Shown in pieces: positions 36,681 to 45,587 of a DNA stretch of 64,000 nucleotides. This DNA comes from Pseudomonas sp. SID14000 (GTDB lineage: Bacteria > Pseudomonadota > Gammaproteobacteria > Pseudomonadales > Pseudomonadaceae), in the NCBI RefSeq assembly GCF_002165135.1, contig NZ_NFZQ01000004.1, positions 1-64,000 on the forward strand. The letters are read 5' to 3'. How positions within the stretch are numbered: the first letter of the stretch is position 1; every line of letters begins with the position of its first letter. The notes beneath the pieces are model-generated. The model saw nothing but the letters and a program-made list of their open reading frames with translations, made no database searches and was not told the origin of the DNA. The position numbers and the translations under genes were made by a program.

Positions 36681-37355
36681 ATGCCTATCTCCCCCAGCGA
36701 AGAACGCCAGCTCACCCTCACCGTCCTCAAGGCCGCCATCCAGGCCATGGGCAGCGTTGCTGCGCGCAACATGGAAATCCTCCTGCACGACCTCGACCAC
36801 CCGGAACACTCCGTGGTGGCGATCGTCAACGGGCACCTTTCCGGCCGCAGCGTCGGTAGCCCGATCCTCGCTGCCCCGGAACAGGACCAAGGTTTCAAGG
36901 CACTGATGCAGGCTTCGGCCGACCAGCACGGCTGTGAGCCGGTAGTGCTGCCTGACTACCCCACCACCCTCAAGGGCCGCACCCTGCGCAGCGCCACGGC
37001 GATCTTCCGCGACCGCAGCGGCCACCCCTTCGCCAGCCTCTGCGTCAACACCGACGTCACAGGCCTGGACGCTGCCATGAACTTTCTCCAGCAGTTCCAG
37101 CCGCTGGGGGCTGCGCCTGCCGTCAGTGAACCCGCCGACATGGAACTGCTGATGAGCGAGATAATCCAGGCATCTCTGCAGCGCAGCGACCAAGGGCGGA
37201 TGAACAAGCAGGCCAAGGTCGAGGCCGTGCGAGTGATGCAGGAGCGTGGCCTGTTCATCGTCAAGGGCGGCGTGGAAAAGGCCGCCAGCGCCCTTGGCGT
37301 GACCCGCTACACCGTTTACAACTACCTTGAGCAACTGCGCGGAGCCAGCCAATGA
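36681..37355 (+). CDS. YheO/DauR-type transcriptional regulator
   Basis: 224 residues. The N-terminal PAS-like YheO domain (about 10-120: AARNMEILLHDLDHPEHSVVAI, FRDRSGHPFASLCVN) is followed by a C-terminal helix-turn-helix (about 170-220: KVEAVRVMQERGLFIVKGGVEKAASALGVTRYTVYNYL split across two helices). DauR-type proteins repress amino-acid catabolism genes. It overlaps the downstream PLP-enzyme gene by four bases (ATGA), so the two form an operon and the enzyme is its likely target. Confidence 0.88.
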   Translation: MPISPSEERQLTLTVLKAAIQAMGSVAARNMEILLHDLDHPEHSVVAIVNGHLSGRSVGSPILAAPEQDQGFKALMQASADQHGCEPVVLPDYPTTLKGRTLRSATAIFRDRSGHPFASLCVNTDVTGLDAAMNFLQQFQPLGAAPAVSEPADMELLMSEIIQASLQRSDQGRMNKQAKVEAVRVMQERGLFIVKGGVEKAASALGVTRYTVYNYLEQLRGASQ

Positions 37356-38269
37356 CCTTGCATATTCATACCCCCCTGATCGAATCCCGGCCGCTTTCGC
37401 TGGCCGCTGGCCGCAACGTCTGGCTCAAGCTCGAGGCCCTGCAGCCCTGCGGCTCGTTCAAGCTGCGCGGCGTGGGCCACGCCTGCGAGGTGCACCATGC
37501 CCGTGGCGCGCGGCATTTCGTGTCTTCCTCGGGCGGCAACGCGGGCCTGGCAGTGGCCTATGCCGGGCGCAAGCTGGGCGTGCCAGTGACCGTGGTGGTG
37601 CCCGAGACCACCACTGAGCGGGCCAAGGAACTGCTGCGCCTGGAGGACGCACAGGTAGTGGTGCATGGCAGCTCCTGGCAAGAGGCCAACGCCCTGGCGC
37701 AGACCTTGGTCGGCCCGGGTGACGCCTTCATTCACCCATTCGACGACCCGCTGCTGTGGGCCGGGCATGCCAGCCTGGTGGATGAAGTCGCCGAGGCCGG
37801 CGTGAGGCCGGATGCCGTGGTGTTGTCGGTGGGCGGTGGCGGTTTGCTCAGTGGCGTGGTCGAGGGGCTGCAGCGCAACGGCTGGAGTGATGTACCGGTG
37901 CTGGCGGTAGAAACCGAAGGCGCGGCATCGCTGCATGCGGCCATGCAGGCGGGGCATTCGGTGGAGCTGGAACGTATTGCCTCGGTGGCGACGTCGCTGG
38001 GGGCCAAGCGTGTGGCTGACCAGGCGCTGGTGTGCGTGCAGCAGCATCCGGTGCACAGCCATCTGGTCAGTGACCGCGCTGCGCTGGAAGCCTGCGAACG
38101 GTTCTTGCGAGACCATCGCGTGCTGGTGGAGCCTGCATGTGGGGCGGCTTTGGCGTTGGCCTATGCACCAGGCGCCCTGGCGCAGTACCAGAATGTGCTG
38201 GTGGTGGTTTGTGGTGGGGCTACCGCCACGCTGGAGCAGATCCAGGCGTGGTTGAAGCAGGTTGATTGA
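37352..38269 (+). CDS. PLP-dependent serine/threonine dehydratase-like enzyme
   Basis: 305 residues, fold-type II PLP enzyme. Schiff-base K37 in CGSFKLRG, substrate-binding SSSGGNAGLA, phosphate-binding loop VGGGGLLSG, and a late Cys-Gly stretch VVVCGGATA. Catabolic L-serine/L-threonine deaminases have this layout and length, giving pyruvate or 2-oxobutyrate plus ammonia. The substrate could also be a hydroxy-amino acid analogue. Translationally coupled to the YheO-type regulator. Confidence 0.85.
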   Translation: MTLHIHTPLIESRPLSLAAGRNVWLKLEALQPCGSFKLRGVGHACEVHHARGARHFVSSSGGNAGLAVAYAGRKLGVPVTVVVPETTTERAKELLRLEDAQVVVHGSSWQEANALAQTLVGPGDAFIHPFDDPLLWAGHASLVDEVAEAGVRPDAVVLSVGGGGLLSGVVEGLQRNGWSDVPVLAVETEGAASLHAAMQAGHSVELERIASVATSLGAKRVADQALVCVQQHPVHSHLVSDRAALEACERFLRDHRVLVEPACGAALALAYAPGALAQYQNVLVVVCGGATATLEQIQAWLKQVD

Positions 38270-38604
38270 GGTTACCTGTACCGGCCTCTTCGCGGGTAAA
38301 CCCGCTCCCACAGATTGGACTGCGCAAGGTCTGAAGCAAGCGCATTCCCTGTGGGAGCGGGTTCACCCGCGAACACCGGCGGAGCCGGTGCCATCCAATG
38401 CAACACTCATCGGATTCTCCTTGCGGCACCCGGTTGCTGATTACGATAGTCACATGCCGCTGTTCTACTAAGCCCGCCGCAACCGGAAAAATCCCTCGCA
38501 ACGGCGTCAACCACGACGAAATGCGTAACCCACCCTTTCGGTCTGCGGCAAGTGAAGGCACAATGCGTGTCCTTTTTTTGGCCGGCCTGGCCGGGGGCCT
38601 TTAA
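38270..38604. other. Intergenic region upstream of nspC
   Basis: 335 bases. The first 130 bases hold a REP pair plus a companion stem (CACCGGCGGAGCCGGTG). The rest should contain the nspC promoter; just before the ATG there is a GC-rich T7/GGCCGGCC stretch. No small gene that I can support. Confidence 0.5.
38289..38373. repeat. Inverted pair of REP palindromes
   Basis: Forward copy 38289-38313, reverse copy 38348-38373, followed by CACCGGCGGAGCCGGTG, a stem that also follows the REP at 46875. Confidence 0.9.
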
Positions 38605-39702
38605 ATGATCAAGACGCCGTACTACCTCATCGATAAAACCAAGCTGCTGGGCAACATGGAGAAGATCGCCTACGTGCGCGAACACTCCGGTGCCAAGGCA
38701 CTGCTCGCCCTCAAGTGCTTTGCCACCTGGTCGGTCTTCGACCTGATGCAACAGTACATGGACGGCACCACCTCTTCGTCGCTGTACGAGCTCAAGCTCG
38801 GCCGCCAGAAATTCGCCGGCGAAACCCACGCCTACAGCGTGGCCTGGGCCGACGACGAGGTCGAGGAAATGCTCGAGAACTGCGACAAGATCATCTTCAA
38901 CTCGATCGGCCAACTGCAACGCTTCGCCGCACAGTCCGAAGGCAAAGTCCGCGGCCTGCGCGTCAACCCGCAGGTCAGCAGCTCCGACTACCTGCTGGCC
39001 GACCCCGCCCGCCCGTTCAGCCGCCTGGGCGAATGGGACCCGGTCAAGGTCGAACAGGTGATCGAGCAGATCTCCGGCTTCATGTTCCACAACAACTGCG
39101 AGAATGGCGACTTCGGCCTGTTTGACAAGATGCTCACGCACATCGAAGAGCGCTTCGGCCACCTGCTGCACAAGGTCGAATGGGTCAGCCTCGGTGGCGG
39201 CATCCACTTCACCGGTGAAGACTACGCGCTGGACGCCTTCTGTGCGCGCCTGAAAGCCTTCTCGGAAAAGTACGGCGTGCAGGTGTACCTGGAGCCGGGC
39301 GAAGCGGCCATCACCAACAGTGCCTCGCTGGAAGTGACCGTGCTCGACACCCTGTACAACGGCAAGCACCTGGCCGTGGTCGACAGCTCGATCGAAGCGC
39401 ACATGCTCGACCTGCTGATCTATCGCCTCAACGCCAAGATGGCCCCCAACGACGGCGCGCACACCTACATGGTCTGCGGCAAGTCGTGCCTGGCCGGTGA
39501 CATCTTCGGCGAATACCAATTCGATCGTCCGCTGGCCATCGGTGATCGCCTGTCGTTCGTCGACGCGGCGGGTTACACCATGGTCAAGAAAAACTGGTTC
39601 AACGGTCTGAAAATGCCATCCATCGTGGTCAAGCAACTCGACGGCAGCGTCGAAGTGGTGCGCGAGTTCGGTTTCGAAGACTACGTTTCCAGCCTGTCGT
39701 AA
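38605..39702 (+). CDS. nspC: Carboxynorspermidine/carboxyspermidine decarboxylase
   Basis: 365 residues, alanine-racemase-fold PLP decarboxylase. PLP lysine K37 in LLALKCFATWSVF, and typical NspC segments HNNCENGDFGLFDKM, VSLGGGIHFTGEDYALD, YLEPGEAAI and CGKSCLAGDIFGEY. Decarboxylates carboxynorspermidine or carboxyspermidine to the polyamine. Paired with the synthase 31 bases downstream, it completes the alternative polyamine route from aspartate semialdehyde and a diamine. Cytosolic. Confidence 0.95.
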   Translation: MIKTPYYLIDKTKLLGNMEKIAYVREHSGAKALLALKCFATWSVFDLMQQYMDGTTSSSLYELKLGRQKFAGETHAYSVAWADDEVEEMLENCDKIIFNSIGQLQRFAAQSEGKVRGLRVNPQVSSSDYLLADPARPFSRLGEWDPVKVEQVIEQISGFMFHNNCENGDFGLFDKMLTHIEERFGHLLHKVEWVSLGGGIHFTGEDYALDAFCARLKAFSEKYGVQVYLEPGEAAITNSASLEVTVLDTLYNGKHLAVVDSSIEAHMLDLLIYRLNAKMAPNDGAHTYMVCGKSCLAGDIFGEYQFDRPLAIGDRLSFVDAAGYTMVKKNWFNGLKMPSIVVKQLDGSVEVVREFGFEDYVSSLS

Positions 39703-39733
39703 GACCGGCTTTCAGTAAGGAGCAAGGGATAAA

Positions 39734-40978
39734 TTGAAGAAGAACGTTCTTATCATTGGTGCAGGAGGTGTCGCCAAGGTGGTGGCCCACAAGTGCGCGC
39801 AGCATAACGACGAACTGGGTCGTATCGCTATCGCGTCACGGAACATCTCCAAATGCCAGGCCATCATCGAAAGCGTCAAGGCCAAGGGTAGCCTCAAGGT
39901 ACCCGCCGACATCCAGGCCTTCTCGCTCAATGCCCTCGATGTCGAGGCAACCAAGGCGCTGATCCGTGAGACCGAATCGCAGATCGTGATCAACGTTGGT
40001 TCCGCCTTCCTCAACATGTCGGTGCTGCGTGCCTGCATCGATACCGGTGTCGCCTACCTGGACACCGCCATCCACGAAGAACCGGGCAAGATCTGCGAGA
40101 CACCGCCGTGGTACGGCAACTACGAGTGGAAACACCTTGAAGAGTGCCAGGCAAAGAACATTACCGCCATTCTCGGCGTCGGTTTCGACCCGGGTGTGGT
40201 GAACAGCTACGCCAAGCTGGCGCAGCAACAGTATTTCGACAGCATTGACTCGATCGACATCCTCGACGTCAATGCCGGTTCGCATGGCAAGTACTTCGCC
40301 ACCAACTTCGACCCGGAAATCAACTTCCGCGAGTTCACCGGGCAAGTGTGGAGCTGGCAGAACAGCCAGTGGACCAGCAACACCATGTTCGAGGTCAAGC
40401 GTACCGACGACCTGCCAGTGGTAGGCTCGCAGAACCTGTACCTGACCGGCCACGACGAAGTTCACTCGATTTCGAAGAACCTCAACGTGCCGAACGTGCG
40501 TTTCTGGATGAGCTTCGGCGAGCACTACATCAACGTGTTCACCGTGCTCAAGAACCTGGGCCTGCTCTCCGAGCAGCCGGTGAAAACCGCCGAAGGCCTG
40601 GAAGTTGTACCGCTGAAAGTGGTCAAGGCCGTGCTGCCGGACCCAGCCTCGCTGGCCCCGGGCTACACCGGCAAAACCTGCATCGGCGACCTGGTCAAGG
40701 GCACCAAGGATGGCCAGCCACGCGAGGTGTTCATCTACAACGTGGCCGACCACGAAGAAGCCTACGCCGAGACCGACAGCCAGGGTATTTCCTACACCGC
40801 CGGGGTACCGCCAGTGGCTGCCGCCCTGCTGGTTGCCCGTGGCGAGTGGGATGCCAAGCGCATGGTCAACGTCGAGGAACTGCCAGCCGAGCCGTTCCTC
40901 AAGGCACTGGACGTGATGGGCCTGCCGACCCGCGTCAAAGATGAAAAAGGTGATCGTCCTTGGGACGCTGAAGCCTAA
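39734..40978 (+). CDS. Carboxynorspermidine synthase (saccharopine dehydrogenase-like)
   Basis: 414 residues starting at TTG 39734, with AAGGAG 12 bases and AGGG about seven bases before it. N-terminal NAD(P)-binding motif VLIIGAGGVAKVVAHKCA; later LDTAIHEEPGKICETPPWYGNYEW and ILGVGFDPGVVNSYA, characteristic of CANSDH proteins rather than lysine-pathway saccharopine dehydrogenases. It reductively condenses L-aspartate semialdehyde with diaminopropane or putrescine, feeding NspC just upstream. A terminator follows. Confidence 0.93.
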   Translation: MKKNVLIIGAGGVAKVVAHKCAQHNDELGRIAIASRNISKCQAIIESVKAKGSLKVPADIQAFSLNALDVEATKALIRETESQIVINVGSAFLNMSVLRACIDTGVAYLDTAIHEEPGKICETPPWYGNYEWKHLEECQAKNITAILGVGFDPGVVNSYAKLAQQQYFDSIDSIDILDVNAGSHGKYFATNFDPEINFREFTGQVWSWQNSQWTSNTMFEVKRTDDLPVVGSQNLYLTGHDEVHSISKNLNVPNVRFWMSFGEHYINVFTVLKNLGLLSEQPVKTAEGLEVVPLKVVKAVLPDPASLAPGYTGKTCIGDLVKGTKDGQPREVFIYNVADHEEAYAETDSQGISYTAGVPPVAAALLVARGEWDAKRMVNVEELPAEPFLKALDVMGLPTRVKDEKGDRPWDAEA

Positions 40979-40990
40979 GCAGCAAGACAG

Positions 40991-41013
40991 AGGGGCGCCA
41001 TCAAGGCGCCCCT
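40991..41013 (+). terminator. Terminator of the nspC operon
   Basis: AGGGGCGCC and GGCGCCCCT pair around ATCAA, then TCTGCTTTT follows. Confidence 0.85.
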
Positions 41014-41036
41014 TCTGCTTTTGCAGGCCCGACCTC

Positions 41037-41099
41037 TTCGCGGGTAAACCCGCTCCTACAGACCTGTGAAATACCTGTGGGAGCGGGTTTACCCGCGAA
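41037..41099. repeat. Inverted pair of REP palindromes
   Basis: Forward copy 41037-41061 and reverse copy 41074-41099 between two convergent genes. Confidence 0.9.
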
Positions 41100-41120
41100 A
41101 GGGCCGGCACAGGCTTACCT

Positions 41121-42167
41121 CTATTTCCGAGCCTCCAGGATCAGGTTGAACGGCGTCTGCGTCGCCCGCCGGAACCGGTTGAAACCCGCCTCCTCGAACA
41201 CCGCCCGCAACCGCGCTTCCCCAGCCTGCGCACCCAGCCCCAACCCCACCTCCTGCGACAACGAATTCGGCGTGCAGATAAACGTCGATGCCGCATAGAA
41301 CAAGCGCCCAACCGGGGTCAGGTTGCCCTCCAGCGAATCCTCGGCATAAGGCTCCACCAGCATCACCGTGCCGTCGGCCTTCAATGCACGATATGCATGC
41401 TTCGCAGCCCCCACCGGGTCGCCCATGTCGTGCAGGCAATCGAAGAAACACACCAGGTCATGGTCATGCCCCGGGTAGTCCTTGGCGCTGGCCTGCTGGA
41501 AGCTCACCCGTCCTGCCAACCCCGCCTCGCGCGCGCGCATGTTGGCGATGGCGATGGAAGGCCCGTGGTAGTCGTAGCCGATGAAGGTGGATGCCGGAAA
41601 CGCCTGAGCCATGACCAGCGTCGAAGCACCATGCCCACAACCCACATCCGCCACCTTGGCGCCCGATTGCAACTTGGCGACCACGCCTTCCAGCGCCGGC
41701 AACCATTCGGCAACCAGGAAGGTGCGGTAGCCCGGCCGGAAGAACCGTTCGGTGCCGCTGAACATGCATGGGTGGTGATCGCCCCAGGCCAGCCCACCGT
41801 CACCGCGCATGGCCGCGACCAGCTTGTCCTTGTCATGGAACAGCGCAGCCACCACAGCGGCACCACCGGCCATGTAGGCCGGGGAATCCTCCAGCGCCAG
41901 GGCCATGGCCTGCTCTTCGGGCAACACGAAACGGCCCTTGTCATGCACCATGTAGCCCGAGGCGGCCTGGGCGCAGAGCCATTCGCGCACCAGCCGCGGG
42001 TGGCAGCCGGTCTTTTCCGCCAGCGCCTCGGGGGTAGTCGGCAGGCTGTCGGCCATGGCCCGGTACAACCCCAGCTCATCGCCAAGAATCACGTTGGCCA
42101 AGGTCGCCGCAGCGCCCATGTCGCCCACCAGCTTGCCCATGAAGTCGTGAAGCCTTGCCTCGTCCAT
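41121..42167 (-). CDS. SAM-dependent methyltransferase with N-terminal winged helix
   Basis: 348 residues. Residues about 10-90 form a winged-helix dimerisation domain (LANVILGDELGLYRAMADSL, CHPRLVREWLCAQAASGYMV); about 165-340 is a class I methyltransferase fold with motif I VADVGCGHGAST, an acidic residue in FIGYDYHGPSI, and VCFFDCLHDMGDP. The layout is that of small-molecule O-methyltransferase-like proteins. Substrate unknown. Stands alone. Confidence 0.87.
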   Translation of the reverse strand: MDEARLHDFMGKLVGDMGAAATLANVILGDELGLYRAMADSLPTTPEALAEKTGCHPRLVREWLCAQAASGYMVHDKGRFVLPEEQAMALALEDSPAYMAGGAAVVAALFHDKDKLVAAMRGDGGLAWGDHHPCMFSGTERFFRPGYRTFLVAEWLPALEGVVAKLQSGAKVADVGCGHGASTLVMAQAFPASTFIGYDYHGPSIAIANMRAREAGLAGRVSFQQASAKDYPGHDHDLVCFFDCLHDMGDPVGAAKHAYRALKADGTVMLVEPYAEDSLEGNLTPVGRLFYAASTFICTPNSLSQEVGLGLGAQAGEARLRAVFEEAGFNRFRRATQTPFNLILEARK

Positions 42168-42286
42168 GACCTGCCCTCCTCTGCAAGAAGGCCATCGCCA
42201 GCGAGGGACATCCGCTCCGGGGAGGCGGTGGTCGATTGAATGGTATGGGCCTGCCTGGCGCTACCCAACGCAAGCCACTTGTAAGT

Positions 42287-43150
42287 TTAGATGCCCTGAT
42301 CAGAGGGTTTTGCCTGCCCAGCCAACTTTTCCAGCAGCACCTTGGCCAGCGCCTTGTCCGAGAACGGGTTCTGCCCGGTGATCAGTTCGCGGTCCACCAC
42401 CACATTGGGTTGCCAGGCCTTGGCGTAGCCCATGTCGCCCCCAGCCATTGCCATGGCGTTGGCCGGGTAGAACAACAGCCGCTGGTCCTTGAGCGAACCC
42501 TCGAACACCTGCTCCTCGGGGTCGGAGAAAATGGTCATCTTGTAGCCCTTGTACAACCAGTCATTGGCTGCCGGCTTTTCACCACGCGCCAGCGCCGACT
42601 GGTAGCTTGCCGGGTCCTGCTGGGCCGAGAGCAAGGCGATGGGGCCGTGGCAGATGGCGGCTGTGGGCTTGCCGGCCTGGTGGAAATGCCGCAGCAAGGC
42701 GCCCACGTCCGGATTGTTGGCCAAGTCGATCAACGGCGCATGCCCCCCGGGGATGAACAGCCCGGCATAGCGGCCCAGGTCACCTGCCAGGACCTCTCTC
42801 ACCGACAGGGTATCGTCAATGCCCGGCAGGCCTTGCACGACCTTCTCGATCCGGCGCATCTCCTGCGCATCACCGGCAAAGTAGCTTGGGTCGATCGAAC
42901 GCTGGTCGACGCGCGGCGCATTACCCTTGGGGGTGACCAGCACCAGCTTGTAACCAGCCTTGAGCAACTGGTCGGCAGGCACGCCGAACTCGTTGAGGTA
43001 GTAGCCGGTGGCATAGTGTTTACCGTCCTGCAGCGGCAGCTGGTGCTCGCTGGACAACAGCACCAGCACCTCGCCCTTGGGCGCGGCATGGGCACCAGCG
43101 GCAAGCAGGGTGCCGGCAACAGCCAAGGCGAGCCGGGACATCTTGGTCAT
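42287..43150 (-). CDS. Periplasmic DJ-1/PfpI family protein
   Basis: 287 residues with a signal peptide (MTKMSRLALAVAGTLLAAGAHA), unusual for this mostly cytosolic family. DJ-1/PfpI fold with the nucleophile elbow AAICHGP and an upstream acidic loop IPGGHAPLIDL, as in class I glutamine-amidotransferase-like chaperones/deglycases. AGGAG eight bases before the start. Divergent from a LysR-type gene, which probably controls it through the shared 97-base region. Confidence 0.87.
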   Translation of the reverse strand: MTKMSRLALAVAGTLLAAGAHAAPKGEVLVLLSSEHQLPLQDGKHYATGYYLNEFGVPADQLLKAGYKLVLVTPKGNAPRVDQRSIDPSYFAGDAQEMRRIEKVVQGLPGIDDTLSVREVLAGDLGRYAGLFIPGGHAPLIDLANNPDVGALLRHFHQAGKPTAAICHGPIALLSAQQDPASYQSALARGEKPAANDWLYKGYKMTIFSDPEEQVFEGSLKDQRLLFYPANAMAMAGGDMGYAKAWQPNVVVDRELITGQNPFSDKALAKVLLEKLAGQAKPSDQGI

Positions 43151-43187
43151 GCAACAATCTCCTGATCAGGCAAATAGGGTCCGCTCA

Positions 43188-43214
43188 CGTTAGCGGGATG
43201 CGTTCATGCTAACG
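43188..43214. promoter_or_regulatory. Candidate LysR operator
   Basis: CGTTAGC and GCTAACG are perfect seven-base arms, 13 bases apart, midway between the divergent DJ-1/PfpI and LysR genes; the arms contain the T-N11-A type symmetry expected of LysR boxes. A second pair, ATTCGAT-AATTCGAA, lies at about 43227-43240 nearer the LysR start. Confidence 0.55.
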
Positions 43215-43247
43215 GCAAGGCTATGATTCGATAATTCGAAAGCCCGC

Positions 43248-44201
43248 ATGCCTGTGATCCAGAAAATGAATATCACCAGTAAGGACCTCAATCTTCTGTA
43301 CCTGTTCCATGTGCTGTATCAGGAGCGCAATGGCACCCTCGCTGCCCAGCGCATGGCCCTGAGCCAGCCCGCACTCAGTCACAAGCTCAACAAGCTGCGC
43401 CACGAGTTTGGCGATCCCCTGTTCGTCCGTGCCCCCAGGGGCCTGACCCCGACACCACGCGCTCACGAACTGGCACCGGAGGTAGAACGCCTGGTGGTGG
43501 GCCTGGAAGGTTTCTATGAACGCTGCGAAGGGCAGGATTTCCTCGCCCGCCCTGCCCGCCTGCACCTGTACAGCACCGACTATGTGGAACAGACGCTGCT
43601 GCCCAGGCTGCTGCCGATCCTGCGCAACCAGGCACCGAACCTGACGCTGGTCACCCACAATACCCGCGGCCAGCTACCTCGCGAGGAGCTGGAGAAAGGC
43701 ACCTGTGACCTGGCCGTTGCAGGCTTCTTCACCGACCTGCCGGAGACCTTCCACCAACAGCGCCTGCTCAGCGAAAACTTCGTAGTGCTGGCCTCGCGCA
43801 ACCATCCAGGCCTGGGCGACGGCCTGGACCTCGATACCTTCCTCGCCAGCGACCACCTGCTCACCACCCTCACCGGTGACCTCGATGGCCTGGTCGACCG
43901 AGCCTTGCGCAGCCTGGGGATGCAACGACGGGTCGTGGCTGGCCTGTCGAGCTTCGTGGCCCCCACGCGCCTGCTGCGTGGCACCAACCTGCTGCTCACC
44001 TGCCTGCGCTCGCTGGCCGTTGAAGCCACCGAGCGCGATGACGACCTGATCATGTACCCACTGCCGCTGACACTGCCTGCCATCGAGGTGATGCAGATCT
44101 GGCACGAACGCACCCATGCCGATCCCCTGCGGCGCTGGTTCCGCCAACAGCTACGGAGCGTCGCCGAGGAGGCAACAGCCTGCGCTGGTAACAATTTCTA
44201 A
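43248..44201 (+). CDS. LysR-family transcriptional regulator
   Basis: 317 residues (an ATG at 43266 is an alternative start). N-terminal winged helix-turn-helix (DLNLLYLFHVLYQERNGTLAAQ, then LSQPALSHKLNKLR and DPLFVRAPRGLTPTPRA), then a periplasmic-binding-protein-like effector domain from about residue 90. The QERN/ALSH pattern resembles the NodD/LeuO-like subgroup. Divergent from the DJ-1/PfpI gene. The ligand is unknown. Confidence 0.92.
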   Translation: MPVIQKMNITSKDLNLLYLFHVLYQERNGTLAAQRMALSQPALSHKLNKLRHEFGDPLFVRAPRGLTPTPRAHELAPEVERLVVGLEGFYERCEGQDFLARPARLHLYSTDYVEQTLLPRLLPILRNQAPNLTLVTHNTRGQLPREELEKGTCDLAVAGFFTDLPETFHQQRLLSENFVVLASRNHPGLGDGLDLDTFLASDHLLTTLTGDLDGLVDRALRSLGMQRRVVAGLSSFVAPTRLLRGTNLLLTCLRSLAVEATERDDDLIMYPLPLTLPAIEVMQIWHERTHADPLRRWFRQQLRSVAEEATACAGNNF

Positions 44202-44249
44202 ACAACGCTGTGACATTTTTTTTCAGCTTTCTCGCCAAGGAGCTGTCAA

Positions 44250-45587
44250 ATGAAGGTCACGGTTTTCGGTACCGGCTATGTCGGCCTCACTCAGGCAGTT
44301 TGCCTGGCCCAGGTGGGACACTCGGTGTTGTGCATGGATGTCGACGCCGAGCGGGTCGCCAGCCTCAATACAGGCCATTGCCCGATCTTCGAGCCCGGCC
44401 TCGCGCCGATGCTGGAGAAGAACCTGGCCAGCGGTCGCTTGCGCTTCACCACCGACGCCGGCGAAGCGGCCAACTACGCCAGGTTGCAGTTCATCGCCGT
44501 CGGCACCCCACCACAGGCCGATGGCAGCGCCGACCTGAAGCACGTGTTCGCCGTGATCGACAGCATCCTCGAACATGCCGACGGCCCCAAGGTGATCGTC
44601 AACAAATCCACTGCGCCGGTCGGCACGGTGCACCGCATCAAGGCACGCATCGCCCAAGCCGTGGCCGATACCAGCCGTTTCCACGTCATCAGCAACCCCG
44701 AGTTCCTCAAGGAAGGTTCGGCAGTTGACGACTGCATGCGCCCGGAGCGCATCATCATCGGCGGCGCGGAACCTGCCGAGGTCGAGCTGCTGCGCGAGCT
44801 GTACCTGCCATTCAGCCGCAACCGCGAAAAACTCATGGTCATGGATGCGCGCAGCGCCGAGCTGACCAAGTACGCGGCCAACTGCATGCTGGCGACCAAG
44901 ATCTCCTTCATCAACGAAATCGCCAACCTGGCAGAACACCTGGGCGCCGACATCGAAATGGTGCGCCGTGGCATTGGCTCGGACCCGCGCATCGGCTACG
45001 ACTTCATCTACGCCGGCTGCGGGTTTGGCGGTTCGTGCTTCCCCAAGGACCTGCAAGCCCTGCGCCGCAGCGCCGAGGCCGAAGGCTTCGAGCCGCAACT
45101 GCTGCGTGCGGTGGAGTCGGTCAACGAGCAGCAAAAGGGCCGGCTGTTCAGCAAGATCCAGCGCCACTACCCACGCGGCCTGCGGGGCAAGGTCTTCGCC
45201 TTGTGGGGGTTGTCGTTCAAGCCCAATACCAACGACATCCGCGAGGCCTCCAGCCGGGTCCTGCTGGAAGCGCTATGGGCCGCCGGCGCACGAGTGCAAG
45301 CCCATGACCCGCAGGCCATGGAAGAGATCCAGCGGCACTATGGCCCGCGCACCGACCTGCAGTTGGTGCCCTGCAAGGACGATGCACTGCACGGCGCCGA
45401 TGCCCTGGTGATCGTCACCGAATGGCAGGACTATCGCGTTCTCAACCTGGACAAGGTGCCACAGCAACTGGCCGACCGGGTGGTGTTCGACGGGCGCAAC
45501 CTGTTCGAGCCCGAGCACATGGCCGCCGCCGGCCTGACTTACTACGGCATCGGCCGTGGCCAGGTGCAGCCAGCATGCCCGTACTGA
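44250..45587 (+). CDS. ugd: UDP-glucose 6-dehydrogenase
   Basis: 445 residues, AAGGAG seven bases before the ATG. Rossmann motif VTVFGTGYVGLTQAVCLAQ, NKSTAPVGT, NPEFLKEGSAVDDCMRPERI, catalytic C263 in FGGSCFPKD, C-terminal domain LWGLSFKPNTNDIREASS. Oxidises UDP-glucose to UDP-glucuronate with two NAD+. Followed by an overlapping epimerase gene that can use the product. Confidence 0.95.
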   Translation: MKVTVFGTGYVGLTQAVCLAQVGHSVLCMDVDAERVASLNTGHCPIFEPGLAPMLEKNLASGRLRFTTDAGEAANYARLQFIAVGTPPQADGSADLKHVFAVIDSILEHADGPKVIVNKSTAPVGTVHRIKARIAQAVADTSRFHVISNPEFLKEGSAVDDCMRPERIIIGGAEPAEVELLRELYLPFSRNREKLMVMDARSAELTKYAANCMLATKISFINEIANLAEHLGADIEMVRRGIGSDPRIGYDFIYAGCGFGGSCFPKDLQALRRSAEAEGFEPQLLRAVESVNEQQKGRLFSKIQRHYPRGLRGKVFALWGLSFKPNTNDIREASSRVLLEALWAAGARVQAHDPQAMEEIQRHYGPRTDLQLVPCKDDALHGADALVIVTEWQDYRVLNLDKVPQQLADRVVFDGRNLFEPEHMAAAGLTYYGIGRGQVQPACPY

